64,000 bases of DNA from Serratia marcescens subsp. marcescens ATCC 13880 (GCF_017299535.1 NZ_CP071238.1:4216001-4280000); one strand, 5' to 3'; shown: positions 44,408 through 53,529, counted from the first letter of the stretch. Program-made: numbers and translations. The notes: generated by a model not told the origin, from the sequence alone.

Positions 44408-44560
44408 TTACCGTTCGGATTCGTAAGCCAAAATGGCCGCAACCTCCGTAGTGCCCGATCGGATCCGCAGCTCGCACAGCGTGCTACGGGTTATCTATGC
44501 CAGTGATATTACCGTGGCACAAATAACCACCAGTTTTAACAGGCTCCGTTTGTTCGGCAT
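44408..44560 (-). pseudogene. hok: Hok/Gef-type toxin gene, inactivated by a nonsense codon
   Basis: The frame starting MPNKRSLLKLVVICATVISL is identical to the intact copy at 50178 up to residue 21. Codon 22, TGG (Trp) in the intact copy, is TAG here (44497-44495). The 28 residues after the stop would still encode the conserved C-terminal toxin half (STLCELRIRSGTTEVAAILA). Only the membrane segment could be made, so the toxin is presumably inactive. An additional in-frame ATG lies one codon upstream (44563). The Shine-Dalgarno AAGGAG is retained. Confidence 0.87.
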
Positions 44561-44619
44561 CATGCCTTCTTCTCCTTGCCTCGCGGCGGGTAAGAGGCTA
44601 ACTTAACGTTGCTGGCGTT

Positions 44620-44668
44620 AGAGTAGGCCTCGGGTTGATGAATATCGACTCGGGGCTTTTCTCTTTGT
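44620..44668 (+). ncRNA. sok: Sok-like antisense RNA of the left copy (candidate)
   Basis: The segment is antisense to the hok leader and ends with a hairpin-like CGGGTTGAT...ATCGACTCGGGG followed by CTTTTCTCTTT, as in the plasmid R1 Sok RNA. Its 5' end and promoter are not resolved. Whether it is still expressed is unknown. Confidence 0.5.
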
Positions 44669-44839
44669 ACCTTTCACGCAGACTCTAGATACAAAGATCC
44701 AGAGCACCCGCGCGCAGTATATTCATCCTCCCCGTTATCCCGATTCCTTTTTACTGACTCCGTTTCATTTCTGCGCAAAATTGCGCAAAGGCGTTGCAAC
44801 AGACTGAAAATCGCCGCACGGATGGCGAAAAAAGAAATA

Positions 44840-44875
44840 AAAAAAGCGGCCCCCATACGATGAGAGCCGCTTTTT
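44840..44875 (-). terminator. Terminator of speB
   Basis: On the minus strand, AAAAAGCGGC / GCCGCTTTTT forms a stem with a loop of about 14 bases, followed by a T-run, 21 bases after the speB stop. Confidence 0.8.
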
Positions 44876-44895
44876 CAGCGAGGCGTGGCCAAGCG

Positions 44896-45816
44896 TCAGG
44901 CGTGTTTCTTGGCCGCCTGCAGGTACAGCATTTCCAGACCCAGGGTCGCCGCGGCCAGCGCGGTGATCTCGGACTGATCATAAGCCGGCGCCACTTCCAC
45001 TACGTCCATGCCGACGATGTTCAGCGACTGCATGCCGCGCACCAGTTTCAGCGCGCGATCGGAGGTCAGGCCGCCGATCACCGGCGTGCCGGTGCCCGGT
45101 GCGAACGCCGGATCCAGACAGTCAATGTCGAAGGTCAGGTACACCGGCATATCGCCGACGATGCCCTTGATCTGGGTCAGCAGGTCGTCCACGCTGCGAT
45201 CGTTCACCTGCGCGGCGTCCAGTACGGTAAAGCCATTGTCGTGATCGAACTCGGTGCGAATGCCGATCTGCACCGAGTGATGCGGGTCGATCAGGCCTTC
45301 GTTCGGCGCATGATAGAACATGGTGCCGTGGTCGAACTTGCTGCCGTTGGCGTAGGTATCGGTATGGGCGTCAAAGTGCACCAGCGCCAGCTTGCCGAAA
45401 TGCTTGGCGTGCGCGCGCAGCAGCGGCAGGGTGACAAAGTGATCGCCGCCGAACGAGAGCATGCGCTTACCGGCCTTCAGCAGTTTCTCCGCGTGCGCCT
45501 GCAGCTTATCGCTCATGTCCTGCGCATCGCCGAAGTTGAACACGATGTCGCCGCAGTCAACCACGTTCAGACGATCGCGCAGATCGAAGCTCCACGGCCA
45601 ACGGTTGCCTTCCCAGGCCAGGTTGGTGGACACCTGGCGGATGGCCGCCGGGCCATGACGGCCGCCGGCGCGACCGGAGGTCGCCATGTCAAACGGAATG
45701 CCGGTGATGACCCACTCTGCATCGCTGTCGTAAGGCATGAAGTTCAGCGGAAAGCGCAGGAAACCAAAGGCGTTGGACACTAATGAATTATCGGACTGAT
45801 GGCCTAAGGTGCTCAT
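44896..45816 (-). CDS. speB: Agmatinase
   Basis: The 306 residues equal E. coli SpeB. It hydrolyses agmatine to putrescine and urea with two Mn(II) ions. Metal-site motifs are visible: [28 protein letters not shown] and [22 protein letters not shown]. It lies downstream of speA, which makes agmatine, but a strong hairpin with a T-run between them (45870-45914) would limit co-transcription. The order speA-speB is the usual enterobacterial one. Confidence 0.98.
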   Translation of the reverse strand: MSTLGHQSDNSLVSNAFGFLRFPLNFMPYDSDAEWVITGIPFDMATSGRAGGRHGPAAIRQVSTNLAWEGNRWPWSFDLRDRLNVVDCGDIVFNFGDAQDMSDKLQAHAEKLLKAGKRMLSFGGDHFVTLPLLRAHAKHFGKLALVHFDAHTDTYANGSKFDHGTMFYHAPNEGLIDPHHSVQIGIRTEFDHDNGFTVLDAAQVNDRSVDDLLTQIKGIVGDMPVYLTFDIDCLDPAFAPGTGTPVIGGLTSDRALKLVRGMQSLNIVGMDVVEVAPAYDQSEITALAAATLGLEMLYLQAAKKHA

Positions 45817-45869
45817 AGTAAACCCTCGTAGTTCAACAAGTTGCCGGGCGCAGACGCCGGGCCGTTACA

Positions 45870-45914
45870 AAAAAAAATCCCTCCCGCGTCGTTAGCCCGA
45901 CGAGAAAGGGATTT
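45870..45914 (-). terminator. Terminator between speA and speB
   Basis: On the minus strand, AAATCCCTTTCTCGTCGGGC... pairs with the downstream GCGGGAGGGATTT (outer stem AAATCCCT / AGGGATTT, inner CGTCGGGC / GCCCGACG-like pairs) and is followed by eight T. It begins about 100 bases after the speA stop. Confidence 0.8.
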
Positions 45915-46011
45915 ATTCGATGTGTGTTTCGGTGCTACCGATACGGCAGATTATGGCCGCATTTTATCCATGCTTCAAGAGGGCCGATATCGCCCCCCAT
46001 GAAGAAGGCGG

Positions 46012-47988
46012 TTACTCGTCTTCCAGATACGTATAACCGTACAGACCGGCCTCAAACTCTTCCAGGAACTGCGCCTGCAGCTCGCTGTCCAGATCGGTTT
46101 CTTTGACCTGATCGCGGAATTTGGACAGCAGCGCGCTCGGATCGAGCTGCACGTACTCCAGCATATCCGCCACGGTATCGCCCTCGTCGGACAGCTCGGT
46201 CTCGACGCTGCCGTCCGGGAACACGTACACGTCAACCGAGGCGGTGTCGCCGAACAGGTTGTGCATGTTGCCGAGGATCTCCTGATACGCACCGACCATG
46301 AAGAAGCCCAGCGCCGGCGGGTTCTCCGGATCGTACGGCGGCATCGGCATGGTGGTCGCCACGCCGTCGCCGTCGACGTAATGGTCGATGGTGCCGTCGG
46401 AGTCGCAGGTGATATCGAGCAGCACAGCGCGGCCTTCCGGCGGTTTATCCAGCCCTTCCAGCGGCAGCACCGGGAACAGCTGGTCGATACCCCAGGCATC
46501 CGGCATCGACTGGAACAGTGAGAAGTTGACGTAGAACTTGTCCGCCATGCGCTCTTGCAGCTCGTCGATGATCGGGCGGTGTGCGCGGTTGCTCGGATCG
46601 AGCTGCTGCTGGATCTTGTTGCAGATGTTCAGATACAGCTGCTCGGCCCAGGCGCGCTTGGTCAAGTCCAGCATGCCGTGCGCGTATTGGGTGTGCACGT
46701 CGTGCAGATCCATCTGGCTGTCGTGCAGCCATTCGCGCAGCGAGCGGCGGTTCTCCGGCTCGTTCATTTCCAGCCAGGTTTCCCACATGCTTTCCAGCGC
46801 GCGCGGCGCGTCGGCTTCCGGCGGCTGCGGTTCGCTGAACTCGTTGCGCTCGACGCCGATCACGTTGGAGACCAGCACCGTGTGGTGCGCGGTCACGGCG
46901 CGGCCGGACTCGGTGATCACCGTCGGGTGCGGCAGGCCGTGTTCGTTACAGGCGTCGCCGATGCCCCAAATCACGTTGTTGGCATATTCGTTCAGGCCGT
47001 AGTTGACCGAGCAATCGGACTGCGAACGGGTGCCTTCGTAGTCGACGCCCAAGCCGCCGCCCACGTCGAAGCACTGAATGTTGACGCCCAGCTTGTGCAG
47101 CTCAACGTAGAAGCGCGCCGATTCGCGCACGCCGGTGGCGATGTCGCGAATGTTGGCCAGCTGCGAACCCAGGTGGAAGTGCAGCAGCTGCAGGCTGTCG
47201 AGGCGGCCCGCTTCACGCAGGGTTTCCACCAGCTTCAGCACCTGCACCGCCGCCAGACCGAACTTGGATTTTTCGCCGCCGCTCGACTGCCATTTGCCGG
47301 AGCCTTGCGATGCCAGACGCGCACGCACGCCCAGGCGCGGTATGACGTTCAGCCGTTCAGCCTCTTCCAGCACCAGGTTGATCTCGGACATTTTCTCGAT
47401 CACCAGGTACACCTTGTGCCCCAGCTTTTCCCCGATCAACGCCAGGCGAATGTATTCACGATCTTTATAACCATTACAGACAATCACCGAGCGGGTCATG
47501 CCGGCATGCGCCAGCACCGCCATCAGCTCGGCCTTGGATCCGGCTTCCAGTCCCAGCGGTTCGCCGGAGTTCACCAGCGATTCAATCACGCGGCGGTGTT
47601 GGTTCACCTTGATCGGATACACCAGGAAATAACCGCCCTGGTAGCCGAAGGATTCACGCGCGCGTTTGAACGCGGCGTTGATCGAACGCAGGCGATGCTG
47701 AAGGATCTGCGGGAAGCAGAACAGCGCCGGCAGACGTTGGCCGTCTTTCTGGCGCGTTTTCACCAGTTCTGCCAGATCGACGCGCGCCTGCGGGACATCC
47801 GGATCCGGGCACACGCTGATATGGCCCAGCTCGTTGACGTCATAGTAATTGTTGCCCCAGTAGGCGACGTTATAAGTACGCAGCATCTTGCTGGCATTAC
47901 GATCATTCATGGCAACCTCCTGCATGGAGCGCAAAGATAAAGACTCGCCCGCAACCGGCGGACGGTGAATCAACAGATCATCAGACAT
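46012..47988 (-). CDS. speA: Biosynthetic arginine decarboxylase
   Basis: From the ATG at 47988 the protein has 658 residues, exactly the E. coli SpeA length, and begins [10 protein letters not shown] followed by [41 protein letters not shown]. It decarboxylates arginine to agmatine using pyridoxal phosphate; the cofactor lysine is in YPIKVNQHR, and the glycine-rich phosphate loop is [15 protein letters not shown]. An ATG four codons upstream is possible but not conserved. The small yqgB frame overlaps its first 8 bases. With speB it forms the agmatine route to putrescine. Confidence 0.98.
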   Translation of the reverse strand: MSDDLLIHRPPVAGESLSLRSMQEVAMNDRNASKMLRTYNVAYWGNNYYDVNELGHISVCPDPDVPQARVDLAELVKTRQKDGQRLPALFCFPQILQHRLRSINAAFKRARESFGYQGGYFLVYPIKVNQHRRVIESLVNSGEPLGLEAGSKAELMAVLAHAGMTRSVIVCNGYKDREYIRLALIGEKLGHKVYLVIEKMSEINLVLEEAERLNVIPRLGVRARLASQGSGKWQSSGGEKSKFGLAAVQVLKLVETLREAGRLDSLQLLHFHLGSQLANIRDIATGVRESARFYVELHKLGVNIQCFDVGGGLGVDYEGTRSQSDCSVNYGLNEYANNVIWGIGDACNEHGLPHPTVITESGRAVTAHHTVLVSNVIGVERNEFSEPQPPEADAPRALESMWETWLEMNEPENRRSLREWLHDSQMDLHDVHTQYAHGMLDLTKRAWAEQLYLNICNKIQQQLDPSNRAHRPIIDELQERMADKFYVNFSLFQSMPDAWGIDQLFPVLPLEGLDKPPEGRAVLLDITCDSDGTIDHYVDGDGVATTMPMPPYDPENPPALGFFMVGAYQEILGNMHNLFGDTASVDVYVFPDGSVETELSDEGDTVADMLEYVQLDPSALLSKFRDQVKETDLDSELQAQFLEEFEAGLYGYTYLEDE

Positions 47989-48124
47989 GGTTCGCCTCAC
48001 ATTCCCTACTGACGAAACCGTCAGCCACTATCGCAGCTACAACCCGCGAGAACAACCCAACAAGCCGCGCCGGCGGCAGCGAAGAGAACTGCCGTTCGCG
48101 GTCAGCGATCGGTTTATCACTCAT
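47981..48124 (-). CDS. yqgB: YqgB-like small protein overlapping the speA start
   Basis: This 47-residue frame starts [20 protein letters not shown] and continues [17 protein letters not shown]. It resembles E. coli YqgB, which also lies immediately upstream of speA: from memory, that protein shares the KPxA, ERQxS and GLxSxxxAAIV positions with the same spacing. The stop overlaps the first bases of speA in another frame, so the two may be translationally coupled. No strong Shine-Dalgarno is seen before the ATG. The function is unknown. Confidence 0.7.
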   Translation of the reverse strand: MSDKPIADRERQFSSLPPARLVGLFSRVVAAIVADGFVSRECEANHV

Positions 48125-48720
48125 ATAATTGTAAGACACCCTGTTCAAACCTCGTGAATCGGGCCAAGAAACATCCCACAGGAAGGCTGCAGGCTACCCT
48201 TGTTCAGTTCTTCAGACGACCGTTAGCCGGCCCGAGAATCCTGAGTAGCGGCCAAGTGTTTATCGCACCTGGTAAGTGACAGAGAGACAAGACGGGAAAT
48301 AGCAGAAGAATGTGCGCCAGAACGGCACTGCTGTTGAGAACCAACAACCGGTAGACAACGGATCATTAATCCAACCACCTCCACGCGCGCCGTTCGGAGT
48401 GAACGACCCAGCCTCTAAAAATAGTGTAAGAACGTGACCGTTCGATGAAGCGGCGGCGCTTACGGCGAACGCCCGCGACGGATAATAGCGCAACGCCGGC
48501 GAATGCAAAGCGGAAGTTAATCGCACCTTCCACCACGCCAGACCGCCGTACTGTGCAGCAAATGAACCGCGCGCGCAGTTTATACCGGTAAGCAGGTGAA
48601 AAAGCAAAATGAAAATTCGCCGAAAACTGTTTCAAGCGATGAAAATGGCGCCAACCCGTTTGCGCAAAAGAGCGAAAGCGCAAAAAATTACTGGCAATCT
48701 GGCTAAACCCTGACCTAAAA
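48125..48720. other. Non-coding stretch between yqgB/speA and metK
   Basis: About 600 bases between the divergent speA and metK genes show no ORF with family resemblance. The speA promoter must be here. Short open frames at 48260-48683 have no recognisable features and atypical codon use. I cannot support an RNA gene. Confidence 0.4.
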
Positions 48721-48750
48721 TAGACGTCCAGATGTTAATCCATCTATACT
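48721..48750 (+). promoter_or_regulatory. metK promoter with overlapping MetJ operator
   Basis: Three tandem 8-mers, AGACGTCC (48722-48729), AGATGTTA (48730-48737) and ATCCATCT (48738-48745), match the MetJ box AGACGTCT at 7, 5 and 5 of 8 positions. They overlap a promoter-like pair, TAGACG (48721-48726) and TATACT (48745-48750), 18 bases apart. MetJ with S-adenosylmethionine would block it, giving feedback on SAM synthesis. The leader to the metK start would be about 140 bases. Confidence 0.72.
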
Positions 48751-48898
48751 GGTTAACTGATAAACTGCTTAACGGCTTTGCCTGAGGGGCGTTGCAGGAT
48801 GCATCTCGCGCCATCAGCGGAAGACCCTTCGCTTCGATGCCGGATCTCCAGCGCTGTGCAGTAATTTCTAACCCGTCTTATGCAAGGTAAAGAACACA

Positions 48899-50053
48899 AT
48901 GGCTAAACACCTCTTCACGTCCGAATCCGTCTCCGAAGGACATCCCGATAAAATCGCCGATCAGATCTCCGATGCCGTCCTCGACGCCATCCTGGAACAA
49001 GATCCGAAGGCGCGCGTCGCCTGCGAAACCTACGTGAAAACCGGCATGGTCCTGGTCGGCGGTGAAATCACCACCAGCGCCTGGGTCGATATCGAAGAGA
49101 TCACCCGCAAGACCGTGCGCGAGATCGGCTACGTTCATTCGGACATGGGCTTTGACGCCAACTCCTGTGCAGTATTGAGCGCTATCGGCAAGCAATCCCC
49201 GGATATCAATCAGGGCGTTGATCGTACCGATCCTCTCGAGCAGGGCGCCGGCGATCAGGGCTTGATGTTTGGCTACGCCACCAACGAAACCGACGTGCTG
49301 ATGCCTGCGCCTGTCACCTACGCGCACCGTCTGGTGCAGCGCCAGTCCGAAGTGCGTAAAAACGGCACCCTGCCGTGGCTGCGCCCGGATGCGAAGAGCC
49401 AGGTGACCTTCCAGTACGACGACGGCAAAATCGTCGGCATCGACGCCGTGGTGCTGTCCACCCAGCACTCTGAAGACATCTCGCTGAAAGATCTGCAAGA
49501 AGCGGTGATGGAAGAGATCATCAAGCCGGTACTGCCGGCGGAATGGCTGACGGCGGGCACCAAATACCACATCAACCCGACCGGCCGTTTCGTTATCGGC
49601 GGCCCGATGGGCGACTGCGGCCTGACCGGCCGTAAGATCATCGTCGACACCTACGGCGGCATGGCGCGCCACGGCGGCGGCGCCTTCTCCGGTAAGGATC
49701 CGTCCAAGGTTGACCGTTCCGCGGCTTACGCGGCGCGCTACGTGGCGAAAAACATCGTCGCCGCCGGCCTGGCCGATCGCTGCGAGATTCAGGTGTCTTA
49801 CGCTATCGGCGTAGCGGAACCGACCTCCATCATGGTGGAAACCTTCGGTACCGAGAAAGTGCCAACCGAACAGCTGACGCTGCTGGTGCGCGAATTCTTC
49901 GATCTGCGCCCATACGGCCTGATCCAGATGATGGATCTTCTGCAGCCGATCTACCGCGAAACCGCCGCCTACGGCCACTTCGGCCGCGAGCACTTCCCAT
50001 GGGAAGCGACCGACAAAGCCGCACTGCTGCGCGATGCCGCCGGCCTGAAATAA
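48899..50053 (+). CDS. metK: S-adenosylmethionine synthetase
   Basis: The 384 residues equal E. coli MetK. It makes S-adenosylmethionine from methionine and ATP and is normally essential. Visible motifs are [20 protein letters not shown] at the N-terminus, the [12 protein letters not shown] hexapeptide region, and the phosphate-binding [16 protein letters not shown]. The MetJ operator upstream fits known regulation. In this window metK has the fhu genes on its right, separated by a hok/sok locus, so the neighbourhood differs from E. coli there. Confidence 0.99.
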   Translation: MAKHLFTSESVSEGHPDKIADQISDAVLDAILEQDPKARVACETYVKTGMVLVGGEITTSAWVDIEEITRKTVREIGYVHSDMGFDANSCAVLSAIGKQSPDINQGVDRTDPLEQGAGDQGLMFGYATNETDVLMPAPVTYAHRLVQRQSEVRKNGTLPWLRPDAKSQVTFQYDDGKIVGIDAVVLSTQHSEDISLKDLQEAVMEEIIKPVLPAEWLTAGTKYHINPTGRFVIGGPMGDCGLTGRKIIVDTYGGMARHGGGAFSGKDPSKVDRSAAYAARYVAKNIVAAGLADRCEIQVSYAIGVAEPTSIMVETFGTEKVPTEQLTLLVREFFDLRPYGLIQMMDLLQPIYRETAAYGHFGREHFPWEATDKAALLRDAAGLK

Positions 50054-50070
50054 GCCCCGACATCAACATG

Positions 50071-50103
50071 AAAAACGGCGAGCCAAGGCTCGCCGTTTTT
50101 TTT
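50071..50103. terminator. Bidirectional terminator shared by metK and hok
   Basis: The stem AAAACGGCGAGCC / GGCTCGCCGTTTT has a 2-base centre, with eight T on the right and an A-run on the left. It lies 17 bases after metK and just beyond the hok 3' end on the other strand. Confidence 0.92.
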
Positions 50104-50177
50104 GAACGGATGGGTGCTCATGGATCAACGCATCGACTGCCGGCCGGCGGAGGCAAAGCCCCCGCCGCCGGGTTGCC

Positions 50178-50330
50178 TTACCGTTCGGATTCGTAAGCCA
50201 AAATGGCCGCAACCTCCGTAGTGCCCGATCGGATACGCAGCTCACACAGCGTGCTGCGGGTTATCCATGCCAGTGATATTACTGTGGCACAAATAACCAC
50301 CAGTTTTAACAGGCTCCGTTTGTTCGGCAT
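50178..50330 (-). CDS. hok: Hok/Gef family type I toxin
   Basis: The 50-residue peptide MPNKRSLLKLVVICATVISL, then AWITRSTLCELRIRSGTTEV and AAILAYESER, has the Hok layout: a short basic N-terminus, one membrane segment (residues 7-24), then the conserved LCELR...E(V/L)AA(I/F)LA block. Hok toxins damage the inner membrane when their antisense RNA decays. A second ATG one codon upstream (50333) is also possible. An open upstream frame ends with TGA overlapping these ATGs (TGATG), so a mok-like leader may be coupled to hok, although I see no standard start for it. It is missed by length-limited gene finding. Confidence 0.87.
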   Translation of the reverse strand: MPNKRSLLKLVVICATVISLAWITRSTLCELRIRSGTTEVAAILAYESER

Positions 50331-50390
50331 CATGCCTTCTTCTCCTTGCCTCGCGGCGGGTAAGAGGCTAACTTAACGTTGTGATGCGTT

Positions 50391-50440
50391 AGAGTAGGCC
50401 TCGGGTTGATGGATATCGACTCGGGGCTTTTCTCTTTGTA
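50391..50440 (+). ncRNA. sok: Sok-like antisense RNA (candidate)
   Basis: The strand opposite to the hok leader contains AGAGTAGGCCTCGGGTTGAT followed by a complementary ATCGACTCGGGGCTTTTCTC. It forms a hairpin (GTTGAT / ATCGAC with a G-U pair) with a T-rich end, much like the terminator of plasmid R1 Sok. The 5' end is approximate. Confidence 0.55.
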
Positions 50441-50556
50441 TCTTTCGCACGGGCTCCAGAGACAAAGATCCAGAGCACCCGCCCGCAGTATATTCACCTC
50501 CTCCTCTCTTCCCGCGTTCCTTTTCACGTTAAATGTCTTTCTTGCGTAGCGGCACG

Positions 50557-50602
50557 CAACGCCTTGCAAGGCGTTGAAAAAAGGCCCAGCAACGCTGGGC
50601 CC
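50557..50602 (-). terminator. fhuB terminator with adjacent perfect palindrome
   Basis: GGCCCAGC / GCTGGGCC with a 3-base loop and a six-T tail on the minus strand (50602-50577) lies 33 bases after the fhuB stop. Directly beyond is a perfect 20-base palindrome (arms CAACGCCTTG / CAAGGCGTTG, 50557-50576) that may form a second stem. Confidence 0.82.
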
Positions 50603-50635
50603 TTGATGGCGGAGAAAGCAAAGTAGGGATGAAGC

Positions 50636-52624
50636 TTACGACGTCTGCTTACGCAGCAGATAAACGAAGTACGGCGCGCCGATAAAGGTCGCCAGTAACC
50701 CTGCAGGGATCTGATACGGAAACAGCAGCATCCGCCCGCACCAGTCGGCAAATACCATCAGCAAACCGCCCAACAGCGCGGCGATCACCATCTGCGGCAG
50801 CGCGCGGCGGAAGCCCAACATGCGCGCCATGTGCGGCGCCATCAGCCCGACAAAGCTCAGCGGCCCCACGGTCAGGGTCGCCATGGCGGTCAGCGTGGCG
50901 GCCAGCAACAGAATGGTCAACCGCGCCGGCGTCAGCGCAATCCCCACCGAGCGGGCGGTGGCGCCGCCGAGCGGCAAGATGGTCAACCAACGGCGGCACA
51001 GCGGCGCCAATACCATCAGGCCGGCGGCCACCAGCGCGGTGCGCAGCGCCTGCGCCGGCTCCACCGAATAGGTTGAACCGGAGAGCCAGGTCAGTAAGCC
51101 CCCCATACGCGGATCGCCGCTGGCCAACAGCAGGAAGATGACGGTGGTAAAGGCGGTGCTGAGCGCGATACCGGCGAGCAACATGCGCTCAGTCGAGAAA
51201 CCGCCGCGGCCTGCGGCGATCATGATGATCAGCAGCGTCGCGGCCGCCCCCAAACTGCCGGCGGGCAGCAGCCAAACGAAGGCGTCGCCCGGCACCATAA
51301 ACAGCATCATCACGACGCCAAAAGCGGCGCCGGAGCTGATGCCCAACACTTCCGGGCTGGCCATCGGGTTGCCGGTCAATTTCTGGATCAACGTGCCGGC
51401 GACCGCCAGCATCATGCCCGCCGCCAGCGCCGACAGCGCCCGCGGCCAACGCCACGGCAGCAACGCGTCCAGCTCCGCACCCAGGCTCCAGTGCCAGCCG
51501 CCGGCGTTTTTGCCCAGCATCAGCGCCAGCGTCAGGCCGATCAATAGCACGACGCCGGCCAGCGCTGCCCAGCCAGGCAGATTCCCGCGTTCGGCAGGCA
51601 CCTTGTCGCCAAGGTTCATCGGCGGCGGCGTAGCGGCGCTGCGCAAACGCGGCAGCAGCCACAACAGCAGCGGCGCGCCGAACAGTGCGGTGGCCGCACC
51701 GGTCGGGATCTCGCGCCACACCTGCGTCACCCCGAGCATCACCTGATCGGTCAGCCACAGCAGCAGCGCCCCCAGCAACGGCGCCAGCATCATGCGGTGC
51801 GCCAGGCGGCGCGCGCCCAGCATCTTCGCCATCAGCGGCGCAAACAGGCCGATAAAGCCGATAACGCCCACCGCACTCACCAGCATAGCGCTGAAGATAA
51901 TGGCCACCCCCAGGGCGCAGAAGCGCGCCATCGACAGCCCCAGCCCCAGGTTGCGCGCCACGCCGTCGTCCAGCCCCAGCAGCGTCAGCGGGCGCAGCAA
52001 CAGCGCCGCCAGCAGGCCTGCCACCAGCAAACGCGGCAGGAGGAACTGTACGGCGCTCCAATCCTGTTGGTTCAACGCGCCGGTGCCCCACAGGAACATG
52101 CCCTGCAGCTGATCGTAATGAAACAGCGCCAACAGGCTGTTGACCGCGCCGCAGTACAGCCCCAACACCAGCCCGGCCAGAATCAGCGTGACCGGCGACA
52201 TGCGCTTGCCCCAGGCGACGCCGAACACCAGCCCGCCCACCACAATCGCGCCCACCATAGCGGCCAGCTGGCGGGTGAATTCGCCCCCCGGCAGCACCCA
52301 CAGCGTGGCGATGGTCAGGCCGAGCTGCGCGCCGGCGGCCACGCCGAGCGTCGACGGTTCCGCCAACGGATTGCGCAACACCTGCTGGAACAGCACGCCG
52401 ACCAACCCCAGGCCGGCGCCGGCCAACAGCGACACCGTCAACCGCGGCAGCAGGCTGTAATGGAACAGCATTTGCCGCACGTCGTCGATGTCCGGCGCGC
52501 TGAGCGCCCGCTCCCATTGCGCCGGCGGCAGTTGCTGCGTCAGGTTGTATATCGTCAGGCCACCTGCCGCCGCCAGCAACAGCAGGATCAGCGTCAGCGG
52601 CAATTTCCGGATGCCCGCATTCAT
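50636..52624 (-). CDS. fhuB: Ferric hydroxamate ABC permease FhuB
   Basis: From the ATG at 52624 the protein has 662 residues (E. coli FhuB, 660). It consists of two fused FecCD-type permease halves with about 20 membrane segments. Each half has the coupling region: GVIGFIGLFAPLMAKMLGARRLAHRMM in the first and LSFVGLMAPHMARMLGFRRALPQMV in the second. With FhuC and FhuD it imports ferric hydroxamate siderophores into the cytoplasm. Its start overlaps the fhuD stop by 4 bases (ATGA). The longer frame to 52750 lies inside fhuD and is not real. Confidence 0.96.
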   Translation of the reverse strand: MNAGIRKLPLTLILLLLAAAGGLTIYNLTQQLPPAQWERALSAPDIDDVRQMLFHYSLLPRLTVSLLAGAGLGLVGVLFQQVLRNPLAEPSTLGVAAGAQLGLTIATLWVLPGGEFTRQLAAMVGAIVVGGLVFGVAWGKRMSPVTLILAGLVLGLYCGAVNSLLALFHYDQLQGMFLWGTGALNQQDWSAVQFLLPRLLVAGLLAALLLRPLTLLGLDDGVARNLGLGLSMARFCALGVAIIFSAMLVSAVGVIGFIGLFAPLMAKMLGARRLAHRMMLAPLLGALLLWLTDQVMLGVTQVWREIPTGAATALFGAPLLLWLLPRLRSAATPPPMNLGDKVPAERGNLPGWAALAGVVLLIGLTLALMLGKNAGGWHWSLGAELDALLPWRWPRALSALAAGMMLAVAGTLIQKLTGNPMASPEVLGISSGAAFGVVMMLFMVPGDAFVWLLPAGSLGAAATLLIIMIAAGRGGFSTERMLLAGIALSTAFTTVIFLLLASGDPRMGGLLTWLSGSTYSVEPAQALRTALVAAGLMVLAPLCRRWLTILPLGGATARSVGIALTPARLTILLLAATLTAMATLTVGPLSFVGLMAPHMARMLGFRRALPQMVIAALLGGLLMVFADWCGRMLLFPYQIPAGLLATFIGAPYFVYLLRKQTS

Positions 52625-53529
52625 GCCGCACTCTCCTGAGCCTGCGCCAACAGGCGGCAAAACCGCATCGTCGACAGCGTGGCGCCATAGAACCACACCG
52701 CCGGCACCTGCCGCAGCTGGTTTTGCCGCACGAAGGGCAATGACTGCCACAGCGGCGTCGCGCTGACCTTGTCCATCATCGCTTGATTGCCGTGATCGAG
52801 ATAGATGACCCGGGCGTTACGCACCGTGGCCAACCGTTCAATCCCCACCACCGCCGTGCCCCAAAAGTCGGTTGGCTCCTGCCAGGCATTGCGGATGCCC
52901 AGTTGGTCCATCGCTTCCTGGAACAGGCTTTTCTGGCCGATGATCAACGCATGACGCGTGTCGATCAGTGAAAACAGCAGCAACGGTTGGTGGGTGTAGC
53001 TTTGCAGACGCTGACGCGCGTCCTGCATAAAACTGTCGAACTGCGCCAGGTGGTTTACCGCCCGGCTTTCTATGCCCAACCGCTGGCCCAGCGCCAGCAG
53101 CGACTGACGGGCGACGGTCAGCGGTTTGCCGCTGCCGTCGTTGAAGCCGAAGCTCATGGTTGGCGCGATGGGTTGGATTTTGCGCGGCGTCGGGCCATAG
53201 CCCTGCGACAGCAACACCAGCGAAGGCTGGAGCTGCTGCAGCAGTTCGAGGTTAGGTTCGGTGCGCTGGCCGACGTCGACCACCGTCGCCGGCAGCTTCG
53301 GCTCCGCCACCCACAGGTTGTAGTTATGCACATCGGCCACCGCCAGCGGCGTCACGCCCAATGCCAACAGCAGCTCGATCGGCAGCCATTCCAGCGCCGC
53401 AACGCGCGCGATATCCGGCGGCGTATCCGCCGCCCGCCCGGGCCACGATCCCAACAGCGGCGACAGCGCCAGCGCCATCAACAGACGGCGGCGCAGCGGA
53501 TCGTGAGAAGAAGTGAATGCAGAGGACAT
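52621..53529 (-). CDS. fhuD: Periplasmic ferric hydroxamate-binding protein FhuD
   Basis: The 302-residue binding protein has a twin-arginine-like signal DPLRRRLLMALALSPLLGSW, comparable to the SRRRLLTAMALSPLL start of E. coli FhuD, with cleavage near AAD. The mature region (RVAALEWLPIELLLALGVTPLAVADVHNYNLWV) is the FhuD/FecB fold. It carries siderophores such as ferrichrome from FhuA to FhuB. The first base overlaps the fhuC stop and the end overlaps the fhuB start, so the three genes are coupled. Confidence 0.95.
   Translation of the reverse strand: MSSAFTSSHDPLRRRLLMALALSPLLGSWPGRAADTPPDIARVAALEWLPIELLLALGVTPLAVADVHNYNLWVAEPKLPATVVDVGQRTEPNLELLQQLQPSLVLLSQGYGPTPRKIQPIAPTMSFGFNDGSGKPLTVARQSLLALGQRLGIESRAVNHLAQFDSFMQDARQRLQSYTHQPLLLFSLIDTRHALIIGQKSLFQEAMDQLGIRNAWQEPTDFWGTAVVGIERLATVRNARVIYLDHGNQAMMDKVSATPLWQSLPFVRQNQLRQVPAVWFYGATLSTMRFCRLLAQAQESAA

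Larger units (their letters stand above)
44343..44709 (-). repeat. hok/sok locus, left copy (degenerate)
   Basis: About 370 bases are nearly the same as 50112-50480, in the same orientation (by eye more than 90% identical). It carries the leader -10-like TATACT (44716-44721), a tac-like GGGTGCTCTGGATC (44709-44696), a sok-like segment, the hok frame and a 3' fbi-like element (44343-44356). The hok frame is broken. Confidence 0.85.
50112..50480 (-). repeat. hok/sok locus, right copy (intact)
   Basis: This is the intact copy of the repeat at 44343-44709. On the minus strand in order: -10-like TATACT (50492-50487), 5' tac element GGGTGCTCTGGATC (50480-50467), AGAAAAGCCCCGA leader as in plasmid hok mRNAs, Shine-Dalgarno AAGGAG, hok frame, and a 3' fbi element GATCCATGAGCACCC (50126-50112). 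The fbi is complementary to the tac over 14 positions with one bulged base. Confidence 0.85.

Noticed and set aside
48260..48683. ORFs of about 105-115 codons between speA and metK on the minus strand
   Set aside because: No recognisable motif, odd composition, overlapping one another in different frames, and no ribosome site; treated as non-coding.
50334..50569. A 79-residue protein ending at the hok start as an independent gene
   Set aside because: Its first part lies upstream of the predicted hok transcription start, and it has no family resemblance. The 3' part may act as a mok-like leader frame, but I see no normal start codon in the transcript.
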